Source: Phytohabitans sp036906915
GTDB taxonomy: Bacteria; Actinomycetota; Actinomycetes; Mycobacteriales; Micromonosporaceae
Direction of reading: 5' to 3'
NCBI RefSeq assembly: GCF_036906915.1
Contig: NZ_JBAKHX010000034.1
Location: forward strand, 1 to 64,000
DNA length: 64,000 nucleotides
Each line of letters opens with the position of its first letter. Within the stretch, counting starts at the first letter, position 1. Both the position numbers and the translations under genes were made by a program. Under the pieces are notes generated by a model. That model did no database searches, had not been told where the DNA came from, and saw only the letters and a program-made list of their open reading frames with translations. Below, piece after piece: positions 41,445 to 50,065 of the stretch.

Positions 41445-42728
41445 TCATCTACGTCTCTGTGCGAGTGCGGGCGGCGCCGCGTGGCGGGTCTCGTACATGC
41501 GGATGGCGACGATGAGGCCCGATAGCGCGGTGATGGCGGCGACGAGCCAGACGGCGGCGCGGAGGCCGAGCAGGTCGGCGGTGATGCCGGCGATTAGGGC
41601 GCCGATGGCGTAGCCGGAGTCGCGCCAGAGCCGGTAGACGCCGACGGCTCTGGCTCGCCAGGCGGGGTGGGCGACGTCGCCGATGACGGCGAGGAGGGTG
41701 GGATACACGAGGGCGGTGCCGGCGCCCATGAGTACGGCGGCGAGCGCCCAGACGGCGAAGCCGGTGCTGGCGGCGACGAGGGCGATGCCGGCGGCTTGGG
41801 TGAGCATGCCGGCGGTAATGAGGTGTTTGCGTCCCCACCGGTCCGAGAGCCATCCGGTGAGCATCTGGCCTAGGCCCCAGACGGCCGGGTAGATCGCGAT
41901 GAGGATACCGGTGCGGGCCAGGCCGAGGCCGGAGGTGGCGAACAGGATCGGGTAGAGGCCCCAGGCGAGGCCGTCGTTGAGGTTGTTGACCATGCCGGCC
42001 TGGCTGGCCGCTGACAGCGCCTTTTCCCGGAAGCTGGTGAGGGTGAAGATCTGCCAGCCGGTCAATCCGTCGTGGTGTTCGCCCTTGCGGGGGGTGTGGT
42101 TGGTGGCTTCGTGCCGGGCGTGGTGGTGGGTTTCGCGGACGAATACGGCAGATAGGCCGAGGCCGAGTGCGGCGACCGCCAGACCGAGCAGGAACGGCGC
42201 GGGGCGTAGTCCGTGTTCGGCGGCGAGCCATCCGGTGGCCCAGCCCATGGCGGCGACGGCGAGGTAGCCAGCGGCCTCGTTGAAGCCCATGGCCAGGCCG
42301 CGACGGTTCGGACCGGCCAGGTCGATTTTCATGACGATGGTGGTGGACCAGGTCAAGCCCTGGTTCACACCGAGCAGCAGGTTCGCCGCGATGACCCATC
42401 CCCAGGAGGGTGCCCAGATCAGTAGCAGCGGCACCGGGATACCGATGAGCCAGCCGGCGATCAGGACGGGTTTGCGGCCGTACCGGTCGGACAGGCCGCC
42501 GGCGGCAAGGTTGGTGAGTGCTTTGGTGAAGCCGAACACGACGATGAACGTCAGCGAGGCGGTGAACGCGCCGATGGCGAAGGCCTGCTCGGCAAGCAGC
42601 GGTACGACGATGCGTTCCTGCCCGACCATCGCACCGACCAGGGCGTTGACCGCCACGAGCAGCGCGAACTGGGGCAGGTTTGCTCGCAAACCCAACCGAA
42701 CCGCGCCGACGGCGGTGGGCGCGGTCAT
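41445..42728 (-). CDS. Major facilitator superfamily transporter
   Basis: 427 residues, 12 helices, from ATG 42728 overlapping the MBL-rhodanese stop as ATGA. MFS signature loops GLSDRYGRKPVLIAGWLIG (helix 2-3) and GWLSDRWGRKHLITAGML (helix 8-9) are both present, with a His-rich central loop (ETHHHARHEATNH). Being coupled to a persulfide-dioxygenase-like enzyme, it may export a sulfur compound or a toxic anion (inference). Confidence 0.87.
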   Translation of the reverse strand: MTAPTAVGAVRLGLRANLPQFALLVAVNALVGAMVGQERIVVPLLAEQAFAIGAFTASLTFIVVFGFTKALTNLAAGGLSDRYGRKPVLIAGWLIGIPVPLLLIWAPSWGWVIAANLLLGVNQGLTWSTTIVMKIDLAGPNRRGLAMGFNEAAGYLAVAAMGWATGWLAAEHGLRPAPFLLGLAVAALGLGLSAVFVRETHHHARHEATNHTPRKGEHHDGLTGWQIFTLTSFREKALSAASQAGMVNNLNDGLAWGLYPILFATSGLGLARTGILIAIYPAVWGLGQMLTGWLSDRWGRKHLITAGMLTQAAGIALVAASTGFAVWALAAVLMGAGTALVYPTLLAVIGDVAHPAWRARAVGVYRLWRDSGYAIGALIAGITADLLGLRAAVWLVAAITALSGLIVAIRMYETRHAAPPALAQRRR

Positions 42729-44089
42729 CCGCTGGTGTCCAGGGCGCGGCCGGTCGCGGTGGCCCAGTCGTTCGGCCCACCGACCATGATGGACAGATCG
42801 GTGCGGCCGGCGCGTTCGAGGATGCTGGCGGCGGTGGCGGCGCGTTCGCCGTGCCCGCACATCACCGTGGCCGGTCCATTAGGTAGGTCGGCGGTGTGGC
42901 CGGCGAGGTCGCCGAGTTCGATCAGCTCGGCGCTGGGAAGGTGCCCGGCGTCGTGTTCGCTGTGCTGACGTACGTCCACAACGACGGGTGTGTCGAGTCC
43001 ACCCGGTTTGACGAGGCGGGTGGCGCGAATGTCGCCGCCGTCGGCGGCCCACGCGGCGACGCCGCCGGCCAGCTCCCCGGCGATGCTGGCGTAGCCGATG
43101 TTCAGGGCGGGCCAGAGGATGTCGTCCGGCTCCTGGCCGGGGTCGCGCACGATCACGATAGGGGCGTCGGGTGGTAGGAGCCAGCCGAGCCAGGTGGCGT
43201 ACTGGGCGCGCAGGGGGATCGACACCGACCCGGGGATGTGTCCGGCGGCGTAGTCGGCCACCGGCCGCACGTCCACCACGTACCCGCCGTCGGCGAGCAC
43301 AGTCCGTACCCGGGCGGGGTCGAGCGGGACGAGGGTGGGCGGCGTAGTGATCAGGTCGGGGCCGCGGCGGTTGACCTCGGCGAGCCGGTCGAAGTACGCC
43401 GGGTAGGAGCCCAGGCTGGCCAGCAGCCTGGTGACGAAGGTGTCCTCGCCTGGCGCGGCCAGCAACGCGTTGGCGGCCTTCTCTGCGCCGATGGTGGAGG
43501 TGCGGGCCGATCCGGGCGGGGCGGAGCAGAACGATCCGGCGCCGTGGGTCGGCCACACCGCGGTCGCGTCGGGCAGCTCGGCGAGCCGGCGCAGGGAGCG
43601 GTACTGAGCCCGGGCCAGCTGTTCGGTGCGGTCGGAGCCGACCAGGTCGGTGCGGGCGGCGGCGCCGACGATCAGCGACCCGCCGGTGAAAACCCCGACC
43701 TCACGGGTGCCGTCGAGGATCAGGTAGGACAGGTGCTCCGGTGTGTGGCCGGGGGTTTCCAGCGCGCGCAGGGTCAGCCCGCCCAGGTCGACCTCGTCCC
43801 CGTCGGCCAAACTGGTGTGCCCGAACTCGCGGTTGCCGGCGGCGGAGGCGAGGATGTGGGCGTCGTGGTCGGCGGACAGCTGCCGGGCGCCGGATAGGAA
43901 GTCGGCGTGCAGGTGGGTTTCGGCGGCGTACGCGATCCGCAGCCCACGCTTGGCCGCCGTGCGATCCACCGCGCGCAGGTCGAGTGACGGGTCCACCGCC
44001 AGTGCGCGCCCGTCGCCGAGGTCGATCAGGTAGGCGCTGTTGCCCAGCCCTTCGTCAACCAGCGGGATCAACCCGTCGTGCAGATCCAT
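42725..44089 (-). CDS. MBL-fold hydrolase with two rhodanese domains
   Basis: 454 residues from ATG 44089 (GGAGG upstream). N-terminal metallo-beta-lactamase domain (about 1-240) of the ETHE1/persulfide dioxygenase-like group: ETHLHADFLSG, ETPGHTPEHLSYL and WPTHGAGSFC carry the His/Asp metal ligands. Two rhodanese domains follow. The first (about 265-350) lacks the active cysteine; the second (about 360-450) has it in VMCGHGERA. It probably oxidises or moves sulfane sulfur, linking to glutathione- or mycothiol-like thiols. Divergent from the ArsR-rhodanese regulator gene. Confidence 0.85.
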   Translation of the reverse strand: MDLHDGLIPLVDEGLGNSAYLIDLGDGRALAVDPSLDLRAVDRTAAKRGLRIAYAAETHLHADFLSGARQLSADHDAHILASAAGNREFGHTSLADGDEVDLGGLTLRALETPGHTPEHLSYLILDGTREVGVFTGGSLIVGAAARTDLVGSDRTEQLARAQYRSLRRLAELPDATAVWPTHGAGSFCSAPPGSARTSTIGAEKAANALLAAPGEDTFVTRLLASLGSYPAYFDRLAEVNRRGPDLITTPPTLVPLDPARVRTVLADGGYVVDVRPVADYAAGHIPGSVSIPLRAQYATWLGWLLPPDAPIVIVRDPGQEPDDILWPALNIGYASIAGELAGGVAAWAADGGDIRATRLVKPGGLDTPVVVDVRQHSEHDAGHLPSAELIELGDLAGHTADLPNGPATVMCGHGERAATAASILERAGRTDLSIMVGGPNDWATATGRALDTSG

Positions 44090-44133
44090 CACGTCCTCCA
44101 ACCATCGGGATGGCGCCCACCGGCCACATCTCC

Positions 44134-44151
44134 TACACTATTCCACGGAAT
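44134..44151 (+). promoter_or_regulatory. Operator and overlapping divergent -10 elements
   Basis: ATTCC-AC-GGAAT (44140-44151) is a perfect inverted repeat. TACACT (44134-44139) on the plus strand and TAGTGT on the minus strand are overlapping -10 elements for the two divergent genes. The ArsR-type protein encoded at 44169 is the likely binder. Confidence 0.65.
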
Positions 44152-44168
44152 GTTGGAGGAGGCTGGGT

Positions 44169-44825
44169 GTGGGTGACCGGGACCGCAAGACCGCGCTGTT
44201 CGAGCAGTTCGCCCGCGTCGGCAAGGCCCTAGCGTCGGGCAAGCGTCTGGAGCTGCTGGACCTGCTTGCCCAAGGCGAGCGCGACGTGGCCTCCCTAGCC
44301 GCGGCGGCCGAGCTGGGCGTGACCACCGCGTCTGCCCATCTGCAGACGCTGCGGCAGGCGAACCTGGTCGCCACCCGCCGGGACGGCACCCGCATCCTGT
44401 ACCGGCTCGCCGGCCGGGACGTCGCCGACCTGTATGCCCGCCTGCGCGAGGTCGCCCAGTCGCACCTGCCCGACGTGGAGGCCACCCGGATCGCGTACCT
44501 GGGTGAGGACGGCGGGCAGCCGGTCACCCGCTACCAGCTCCAGCGGCTCACCAAAACGGGCACCGTCACGGTGCTGGACGTACGCCCCCCGGAGGAGTAC
44601 GCCGCTGGGCACATCCCCGGCGCGGTCAGCATCCCCCTGGGCGAGCTGGCCGACCGGCTCGCCGAAGTCCCCGACGGGCAGATCGTCGCCTACTGCCGGG
44701 GCGCCTACTGCGTACTCGCCCACGACGCCGTCCGCCTCCTCGCGGCCAACGGCCGCGCCGCGACCCGACTGACGGACGGGATGCTCGAATGGCGGCTGGC
44801 TGACCTGCCCGTCGCGGTGCCGTGA
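44169..44825 (+). CDS. ArsR-family regulator fused to a rhodanese domain
   Basis: 218 residues from GTG 44169 (GGAGGAGG upstream). ArsR winged helix (about 1-95: RLELLDLLAQGERDVASLAAAAELGVTTASAHLQTL) and a rhodanese domain (about 110-210) with EEYAAGHIPGAVSIPLGEL and active loop YCRGAYC. The only cysteines are the two in that loop; the helix-turn-helix part has none. So sulfur sensing probably happens in the rhodanese loop. It should repress the divergent MBL-rhodanese/MFS operon through the ATTCC-AC-GGAAT site. Confidence 0.87.
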   Translation: MGDRDRKTALFEQFARVGKALASGKRLELLDLLAQGERDVASLAAAAELGVTTASAHLQTLRQANLVATRRDGTRILYRLAGRDVADLYARLREVAQSHLPDVEATRIAYLGEDGGQPVTRYQLQRLTKTGTVTVLDVRPPEEYAAGHIPGAVSIPLGELADRLAEVPDGQIVAYCRGAYCVLAHDAVRLLAANGRAATRLTDGMLEWRLADLPVAVP

Positions 44826-44891
44826 CCAATCCACCGCCGAGCGGCCCGGTATGCCCGGATCATCCCAGCACCCTCCCGCGCATGCCGCGTA

Positions 44892-45527
44892 TCAGACAGC
44901 GGCTGGCTTGCGAGCAAAGATGCGCTCGATCGAGCCTGCCTTGAGGCGCTGGGCCTCGACGATGTCGAATCCGGCCGACCGCACCAGCGGAAGCTGGCGG
45001 CGGGTGAAGTGCTCACCGGCGGCACGGATGGTCACGCGTTCCAACAGCCACTGCGCTGCCCGGATCGGCGGCCAGCTGCTGCCGATGTGGTCGAGCAGCA
45101 GCAGCCGTCCGCCAGGCATCAGCACCCGCCGCATCTCACTGATCGCGGCGGCTGGGTCGGGGATCGTGCACAGCGACAGCGCGCAGACCACGGTGTCGAA
45201 CGTTTGGTCGTCGAACGGCAGCGCCTGCGCGTCGCCGGTGCGCAGATCGACGTCCACACCGAGGTCGGCGGCGCGCTGCCGGGCGATGGCCAGCATCGCC
45301 GGGCTAAGCTCGATCCCGGTGATGGTCACATCGGCCGGGTACAGCGGCAGGTTGCGGCCGGTGCCGATGGCCACCTCCAGGACCCGCCCGTGTGCGCGGG
45401 CGGTGAGCCATTCGCGGCCCCCGCCGAACCAAACCTTCTCGAAGAAGGCGATCTGTTTGTCGTAGCCGGGCGCTGATTTCTCCCACACGCGCAGGGCTTT
45501 AGCGGTCGCGTCTTCCTTGATCTTCAC
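44892..45527 (-). CDS. Class I SAM-dependent methyltransferase
   Basis: 211 residues. Motif I is GRVLEVAIGTGRNLPLY, motif II/III VICALSLC-like within TFDTVVCALSLCTIPDP and MRRVLMPGGRLLLLDHIG. This is the UbiE/COQ5-like Methyltransf_11 group; the acceptor is unknown. It overlaps the TetR gene by four bases and faces an ABC exporter, a context often seen with resistance to natural products. Confidence 0.85.
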   Translation of the reverse strand: MKIKEDATAKALRVWEKSAPGYDKQIAFFEKVWFGGGREWLTARAHGRVLEVAIGTGRNLPLYPADVTITGIELSPAMLAIARQRAADLGVDVDLRTGDAQALPFDDQTFDTVVCALSLCTIPDPAAAISEMRRVLMPGGRLLLLDHIGSSWPPIRAAQWLLERVTIRAAGEHFTRRQLPLVRSAGFDIVEAQRLKAGSIERIFARKPAAV

Positions 45528-46162
45528 GCGGAGCCTCCCGATCCGGGACGGTCAGGAACAAGTGCGGTGTGGTCCATGGTGGACTGTGCGGCGGCGGCGA
45601 TGACGCCGCCGATCGCGGCGCGGATCCGGTCGGCCGCCCGTGCCGGATCGGGTTGGCCGGCGTCCAGCCAGGCGATCACCGCCTCGATCGCGACGGTCGG
45701 CGCGAGGTGGGATGCCCACTGTGCCCATGCCGAATCGGCGACGACGGCCTTGATCTGCACGTGCGCGATGTCGTGGATCTCGGTGCGGAAGCGGTCGGTC
45801 AGGGCCCGGAACTCTGGCTCCCGGGCGGCGTGCTGGAACAGCAATCGGAACCCGGCCGGTTCGGCCGCGGCGGCGGCCAGCAGGCCGTCGATGCTGGCCT
45901 CGGTGAACTCACCAACCTGTTCCCCGACATGTGTCGCGAGCAGCGCGCAGACCCGGTCGAGGACCGCCTGGTACAGGTCGGTTTTGGACTCGAAATGCCG
46001 GTACAAGATCACCTTCGTGATACCCGCCTCGACCGCGACGTCGTCCAGGCTGGTGTTAGCAAACCCCGCGCGGGCGAACGCCTGTGTGCCTGCGGCCAGG
46101 ATTTGCTCCCGCCGCTGCGCCCGGGGCAGCCGTCGCACCGGCTTCGGCCCGCTCGTCGCCAT
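45524..46162 (-). CDS. TetR-family regulator
   Basis: 212 residues. N-terminal helix-turn-helix (about 18-65) reads REQILAAGTQAFARAGFANTS, then LDDVAVEAGITKVILYRHF, and a ligand-binding helical C-terminal part. It probably represses the divergent ABC exporter and itself. Confidence 0.88.
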   Translation of the reverse strand: MATSGPKPVRRLPRAQRREQILAAGTQAFARAGFANTSLDDVAVEAGITKVILYRHFESKTDLYQAVLDRVCALLATHVGEQVGEFTEASIDGLLAAAAAEPAGFRLLFQHAAREPEFRALTDRFRTEIHDIAHVQIKAVVADSAWAQWASHLAPTVAIEAVIAWLDAGQPDPARAADRIRAAIGGVIAAAAQSTMDHTALVPDRPGSGGSA

Positions 46163-46185
46163 CCACGCCCTCCCGCAAATCGTTG

Positions 46186-46215
46186 TTGACGTCTGAGTGT
46201 ACTACTGTTTATGTT
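46186..46215 (+). promoter_or_regulatory. Sigma-70-like promoter for ABC exporter
   Basis: TTGACG (46186-46191), 18-base spacer, TATGTT (46210-46215). AT-rich for this genome. GAGT and ACTC arms around it may form part of a TetR site but the symmetry is weak. Confidence 0.5.
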
Positions 46216-46270
46216 GACTCTGAAAGATACAAGCCGAAGGTGACATGCCCAACCCCTCTGGAGCGCGACG

Positions 46271-47212
46271 ATGACTGACCAGGACGGCCGGATCGTGGTT
46301 TCCGGCCTGACCAAGACCTTCGGGACGGTCAAGGCCGTCGACGGCTTAACCTTCACTGTGCAACCAGGCTCGATCACCGGGTTCCTCGGCCCCAACGGCG
46401 CCGGAAAGACCACCACACTGCGGATGCTGCTCGGCCTGGTCCGCCCGGACGCCGGGACCGCCACGATCGGTGGCCGCGCCTACACCGACCTGCCCGCGCC
46501 CGGTGACCGAGTGGGGGCGGTGCTGGAGGCGACCGCGTTCCACCCGGCCCGCACCGGGCGTGCCCACCTGCGCATCTACTGCACCATCAACGGCTACCCC
46601 CGCACACGCGCCGACGAGGTCCTGGAACTGGTAGGCCTGGCCGGCGCCGGCCGACGGGCAGTGCGCGGCTACTCCCTCGGCATGCGGCAACGCCTCGCCC
46701 TCGCCACCGCCCTGCTTGGCGACCCAAAGGTGCTCGTGCTCGACGAGCCGGCAAACGGCCTGGACCCCGAAGGCATCGCCTGGATGCGCCGCCTACTACG
46801 CGACCTCGCCGCGCAGGGCCGCACCGTGCTCGTCTCCAGCCACGTACTGTCCGAAGTCCAGCAACTGGTCGACCACGTGGTGATCATCAACCGCGGTCGG
46901 TGCGTACGCCAAGGCCCACTCACCGCGCTATCCGACCTGCACGGACCGATCGTGTCCGTGCGCACCCCGGACCCCGGCCGGCTGCACGCCGCGCTGATCC
47001 GCACCGGCATCGACGAAGGCCGCATCACCCGCACCGGCGACCAGCTGCGCGTCACCGGGATCCAGGCCGACGACGTGGGCCAGTTGGCCTTCATCGAACA
47101 GGTACCCGTGCTGTGGCTGGCCGCCGAGCAGTCCGACCTGGAACAGGTGTTCTTCGCCCTCACCACCGACAACAGCCGGCAACCGGCCCTGACCGCAACC
47201 GCGGGAGCCTGA
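46271..47212 (+). CDS. ABC exporter ATP-binding protein
   Basis: 313 residues. Walker A GPNGAGKTTTLRMLLG, Q-loop region, signature YSLGMRQRLALATALL, Walker B KVLVLDEPANGLDPEG, H-loop LVSSHVLSEV. DrrA-like, with the usual C-terminal extension. Partner of the permease gene that follows after one base. Confidence 0.92.
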   Translation: MTDQDGRIVVSGLTKTFGTVKAVDGLTFTVQPGSITGFLGPNGAGKTTTLRMLLGLVRPDAGTATIGGRAYTDLPAPGDRVGAVLEATAFHPARTGRAHLRIYCTINGYPRTRADEVLELVGLAGAGRRAVRGYSLGMRQRLALATALLGDPKVLVLDEPANGLDPEGIAWMRRLLRDLAAQGRTVLVSSHVLSEVQQLVDHVVIINRGRCVRQGPLTALSDLHGPIVSVRTPDPGRLHAALIRTGIDEGRITRTGDQLRVTGIQADDVGQLAFIEQVPVLWLAAEQSDLEQVFFALTTDNSRQPALTATAGA

Positions 47213-47213
47213 C

Positions 47214-47978
47214 ATGCGACGCCTCATCGCCGGCGAGTTCCAAAAACTCTTCGCAACCCGGCTGTGGCTGTGGCTGCTGCTCGGCTCGATGGCCATCACC
47301 GCCCTCTACGCGAGCCTGCAGATCGCCTTCTCCGACGACCCGGACACCTGGACCCTGCCGCTGTCCACAGCAGACGGTCAGCAGACCCTGTTCGCCGCCG
47401 CTGCGAGCGCCGCCAGCCCACTCGTCGCGGTCCTCGCAGCGATCGGGATCACCGGCGAGTACCGGCACCGCACCGCCACCACCACATTCCTGGCCACGCC
47501 CCATCGCGACCGGGTCATCGCCGCCAAACTCATCACCTACGGCCTCACCGGCATCGGCTATGCACTCGCCTGCACGGCGGTCGTCACCGCGATCGCCGTA
47601 CCGTGGCTGTCCGCCAAGAACGTCGACCTGTCGCTGGCCGGCAACGGCCTGCCCGCCACCATGGCCGGCGGGATCGCCGCAGTCGCCCTCTACGCGCTGA
47701 TCGGGGTCGGCCTCGGAGCGCTGCTCCGCGAACAGGTCGCCACCGTGGTCGGGCTGCTCATCTACCTGTTCGTCATCGAGGCCATCCTCACCAACATCCG
47801 CGCCCTCGACGCATGGACGCGCTACCTCCCCGGACCAGCGGACAACGCCCTCACCGGCATCACCCTGACCAACCAGGATTACCTGCGACCGTGGCAAGGC
47901 GGCCTCATCCTCACCACCTACTGCGTCGCGATCGCCGCCGCCGGCACCTACCTCGCCAACCGCAGAGACGTAGCCTGA
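47214..47978 (+). CDS. ABC-2-type exporter permease
   Basis: 254 residues, six helices. Starts MRRLIAGEFQKLFATRLWLW; middle EYRHRTATTTFLATPHRDRVI is typical of ABC-2 permeases related to bacitracin/antibiotic exporters. Forms a two-protein exporter with the ATPase above. Confidence 0.85.
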   Translation: MRRLIAGEFQKLFATRLWLWLLLGSMAITALYASLQIAFSDDPDTWTLPLSTADGQQTLFAAAASAASPLVAVLAAIGITGEYRHRTATTTFLATPHRDRVIAAKLITYGLTGIGYALACTAVVTAIAVPWLSAKNVDLSLAGNGLPATMAGGIAAVALYALIGVGLGALLREQVATVVGLLIYLFVIEAILTNIRALDAWTRYLPGPADNALTGITLTNQDYLRPWQGGLILTTYCVAIAAAGTYLANRRDVA

Positions 47979-48055
47979 CGCAACACAGCCGCAGGGTGCC
48001 GTCGCAACTGGCCATCCCACCGCGACCGCGGCCGTTGCGTGCTCCTGGCGGATGC

Positions 48056-49777
48056 TCAGCTACAGGCGGTGCCGTTGAGGGTGAACCCACTCGGAGCGGC
48101 GTTGTTGCCGCTATGGCTGGCTTGGAAGCCGATATTGATCGAGCCGCCCGGTGGTATTGACGCGTTATGGCTGACGTTCGTCGCGGTCACCTGACCACTG
48201 GCTGGTGAGTACGTGGCGTTCCAGCCGGAGGTGATGGTCTGCCCAGATCCGAGGGTGAATCGCAGCGACCAGCCGTTGACAGCGCTCGTGCCGGTGTTGG
48301 TGATGGTGATGTTGTCGACCAGGCCGGTGTTCCACGCGCTGACCACGTTGTTCACCTGGCAGGTGCCGGTGGGCGGGGTCGTGGGCGGGGTCGTTGGCGG
48401 CGTCGTGGGCGGGGTTGTTGGCGGCGTGGTGGGCGGCGTGGTCGGCGCGGGGCCCTCGCTCAGCGTGACGGTGGAGATGCTTCGTGCAGGGATGTTGACG
48501 GTCGCCTGTCCGCCGCTGACACTCGCTGGCTGAGACTGGGCGCTCAGGTTTTGTGAGGTGACGAAATGCTCGGCCTTCGAAATGCTCTGCGGCACCTGGA
48601 CGACGGCATTGTTGACCGCGCTGTTCGAACGATTGAGAATCACCAGCACGACCTTGCCTCTCCCCTGGTAGGCCGTGACCTCCAGAGAGGAAGCTTTCGA
48701 GCTCTTCGAGAGAGCGACCCGCTTGTCGCCGGGCCGGACGTACTTGGAGTACTGCGAGAATGCGTAGCCGCGCTTGAGGACCGCGCCCTTCGTCGTCCCG
48801 AACTGCGACTCGCCGTCACCGATGAAGGAGTAGAAGCGGCGGCCGTACCACCAGATGTACGCGCTCCAACTGGACTCCATCGACTTGTGCACGGTACGCA
48901 TGATGTCGTCCAGGGTCTCGTTCCAGACGGCCGCGTTGCTGGGGTTCCCCCAGATGTTCGAACCATCCCCGTCGGCCTTGTGCAGGTTCCACTCCGTCAT
49001 CCACTGGTTCTTGCCGTACTGGTTGGCGAGCGGGTAGGGCGACAGGTTTCCACTGTTCTCGGTGTCGTACAGGTGGCCGCCGACGTAGCCGATGTTGTTG
49101 CGCGCGGTGGCGTCCTGCAGCGTGGGGTCGGTGTACTGGCGGTTGAATCTCAGGGACTCGGCGACCATGAGCTTGGTGTCCTTGACCTTTGCGCCCTGGT
49201 CGCGGACGAAATTGCGCAACTCGGCGCCGGTCCAGTCCATCGAATCGTAGTCTGGGTGCCAGTCCGGCTCATTCTGGACCGAGGTCACGTCGATCGTGAC
49301 GCCCTGGTTCTTCATGTACTGCACGTAACCGTTCAGGTGCTCGGCATAGTCGTCGTAGTAGTCGGTCTTGAGCTTGCCGCCGCCGACCCTGCTGTTGTTC
49401 GTCTTGAAGTTCGCGGGGGCCGTCCAGGGCGAGGCAAGAATCTTGACATTGGAGCCGTAGGACTTCGCCGTCTTCAGGCTGTTCACCGCATAGCTCCACT
49501 CGCTGGACACAGGCGACAGCCCGGTCCGAACGATCGAGAGGCCGAGCTGCCCCGGGCCCATACCGACTAGGGTCTGGGTTTCGTCGGTCGTCCAGTGGCC
49601 GCTGGCACTTCCCCAGATCGGGGTCGCGGCCCCGAACCCGTCGATCGTCTGGTACGACGAGGCGGTATTGACGGTGATATCAGGTGTTGCGGCCAGCAGA
49701 GGCGGGGCGGTCAGGAGGCTCGCCACGGTGGCCAACGCGGCCGTCGCGGCCACCAACGGAATTCGGGACCGTTTCAC
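48056..49777 (-). CDS. Secreted GH30 glucuronoxylanase-like enzyme with CBM2
   Basis: 573 residues from GTG 49777 (GGAGG upstream). Signal peptide to about residue 30. GH30 domain (about 35-440): acid/base E170 in VTSVQNEPDWHPDYDSMDW and nucleophile E262 in WMTEWNLH, with YIWWYGRRFYSFIGDG typical of subfamily 8 enzymes that cut glucuronoxylan. A TTPP repeat linker (about 448-473) leads to a CBM2 cellulose/xylan-binding module (about 475-573) with its two terminal cysteines. It degrades plant xylan outside the cell. The gene has a palindromic LacI-type site upstream and a LacI gene next to it. Confidence 0.9.
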   Translation of the reverse strand: MKRSRIPLVAATAALATVASLLTAPPLLAATPDITVNTASSYQTIDGFGAATPIWGSASGHWTTDETQTLVGMGPGQLGLSIVRTGLSPVSSEWSYAVNSLKTAKSYGSNVKILASPWTAPANFKTNNSRVGGGKLKTDYYDDYAEHLNGYVQYMKNQGVTIDVTSVQNEPDWHPDYDSMDWTGAELRNFVRDQGAKVKDTKLMVAESLRFNRQYTDPTLQDATARNNIGYVGGHLYDTENSGNLSPYPLANQYGKNQWMTEWNLHKADGDGSNIWGNPSNAAVWNETLDDIMRTVHKSMESSWSAYIWWYGRRFYSFIGDGESQFGTTKGAVLKRGYAFSQYSKYVRPGDKRVALSKSSKASSLEVTAYQGRGKVVLVILNRSNSAVNNAVVQVPQSISKAEHFVTSQNLSAQSQPASVSGGQATVNIPARSISTVTLSEGPAPTTPPTTPPTTPPTTPPTTPPTTPPTGTCQVNNVVSAWNTGLVDNITITNTGTSAVNGWSLRFTLGSGQTITSGWNATYSPASGQVTATNVSHNASIPPGGSINIGFQASHSGNNAAPSGFTLNGTACS

Positions 49778-50065
49778 GGTTCCTCCACAGTTCGTCAGCA
49801 GCAACCTTGAGATTCGACGGCAGAGTGCGGCCTGGTGGCTCTCGATCGACGGACGCTCTCAACCAACCTTGGAAACGTTTAGTTGATACCTGTCGATGTT
49901 TAGATATTGCATCATAGGTCGAGGACTGCCGCCGCCAGAGTGACATTCATCACAGGACGTGGCCCCAGCCCCCAGTCAGCGAGCTGAGCTACTGCCGCCC
50001 GAGCACGAAACGGAGGCCCGCCGGGAAGCTGCGGGCCCGGCCGGTCCGAAAGGTTTCCATCCCTT
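49778..50065. other. Intergenic region with xylanase promoter
   Basis: 288 bases. It contains an AT-rich segment (49873-49915) with the AAACGTTT palindrome and the ends of both minus-strand genes. No other gene seen. Confidence 0.5.
49873..49880 (-). promoter_or_regulatory. LacI-type operator AAACGTTT
   Basis: AAACGTTT is an 8-base palindrome with central CG, the core of many LacI/GalR operators. It lies about 95 bases before the GH30 start within the only AT-rich stretch of the region. The neighbouring LacI protein is the likely binder (inference). Confidence 0.55.

Noticed and set aside
46186..46240. TetR operator between the TetR and ABC genes
   Set aside because: Only four-base arms (GAGT/ACTC) could be matched; too weak to call a site although one is expected here.
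48360..48450. Tandem repeat resembling a CRISPR or minisatellite
   Set aside because: It encodes the Thr/Pro linker between GH30 and CBM2; period and content are explained by codons.
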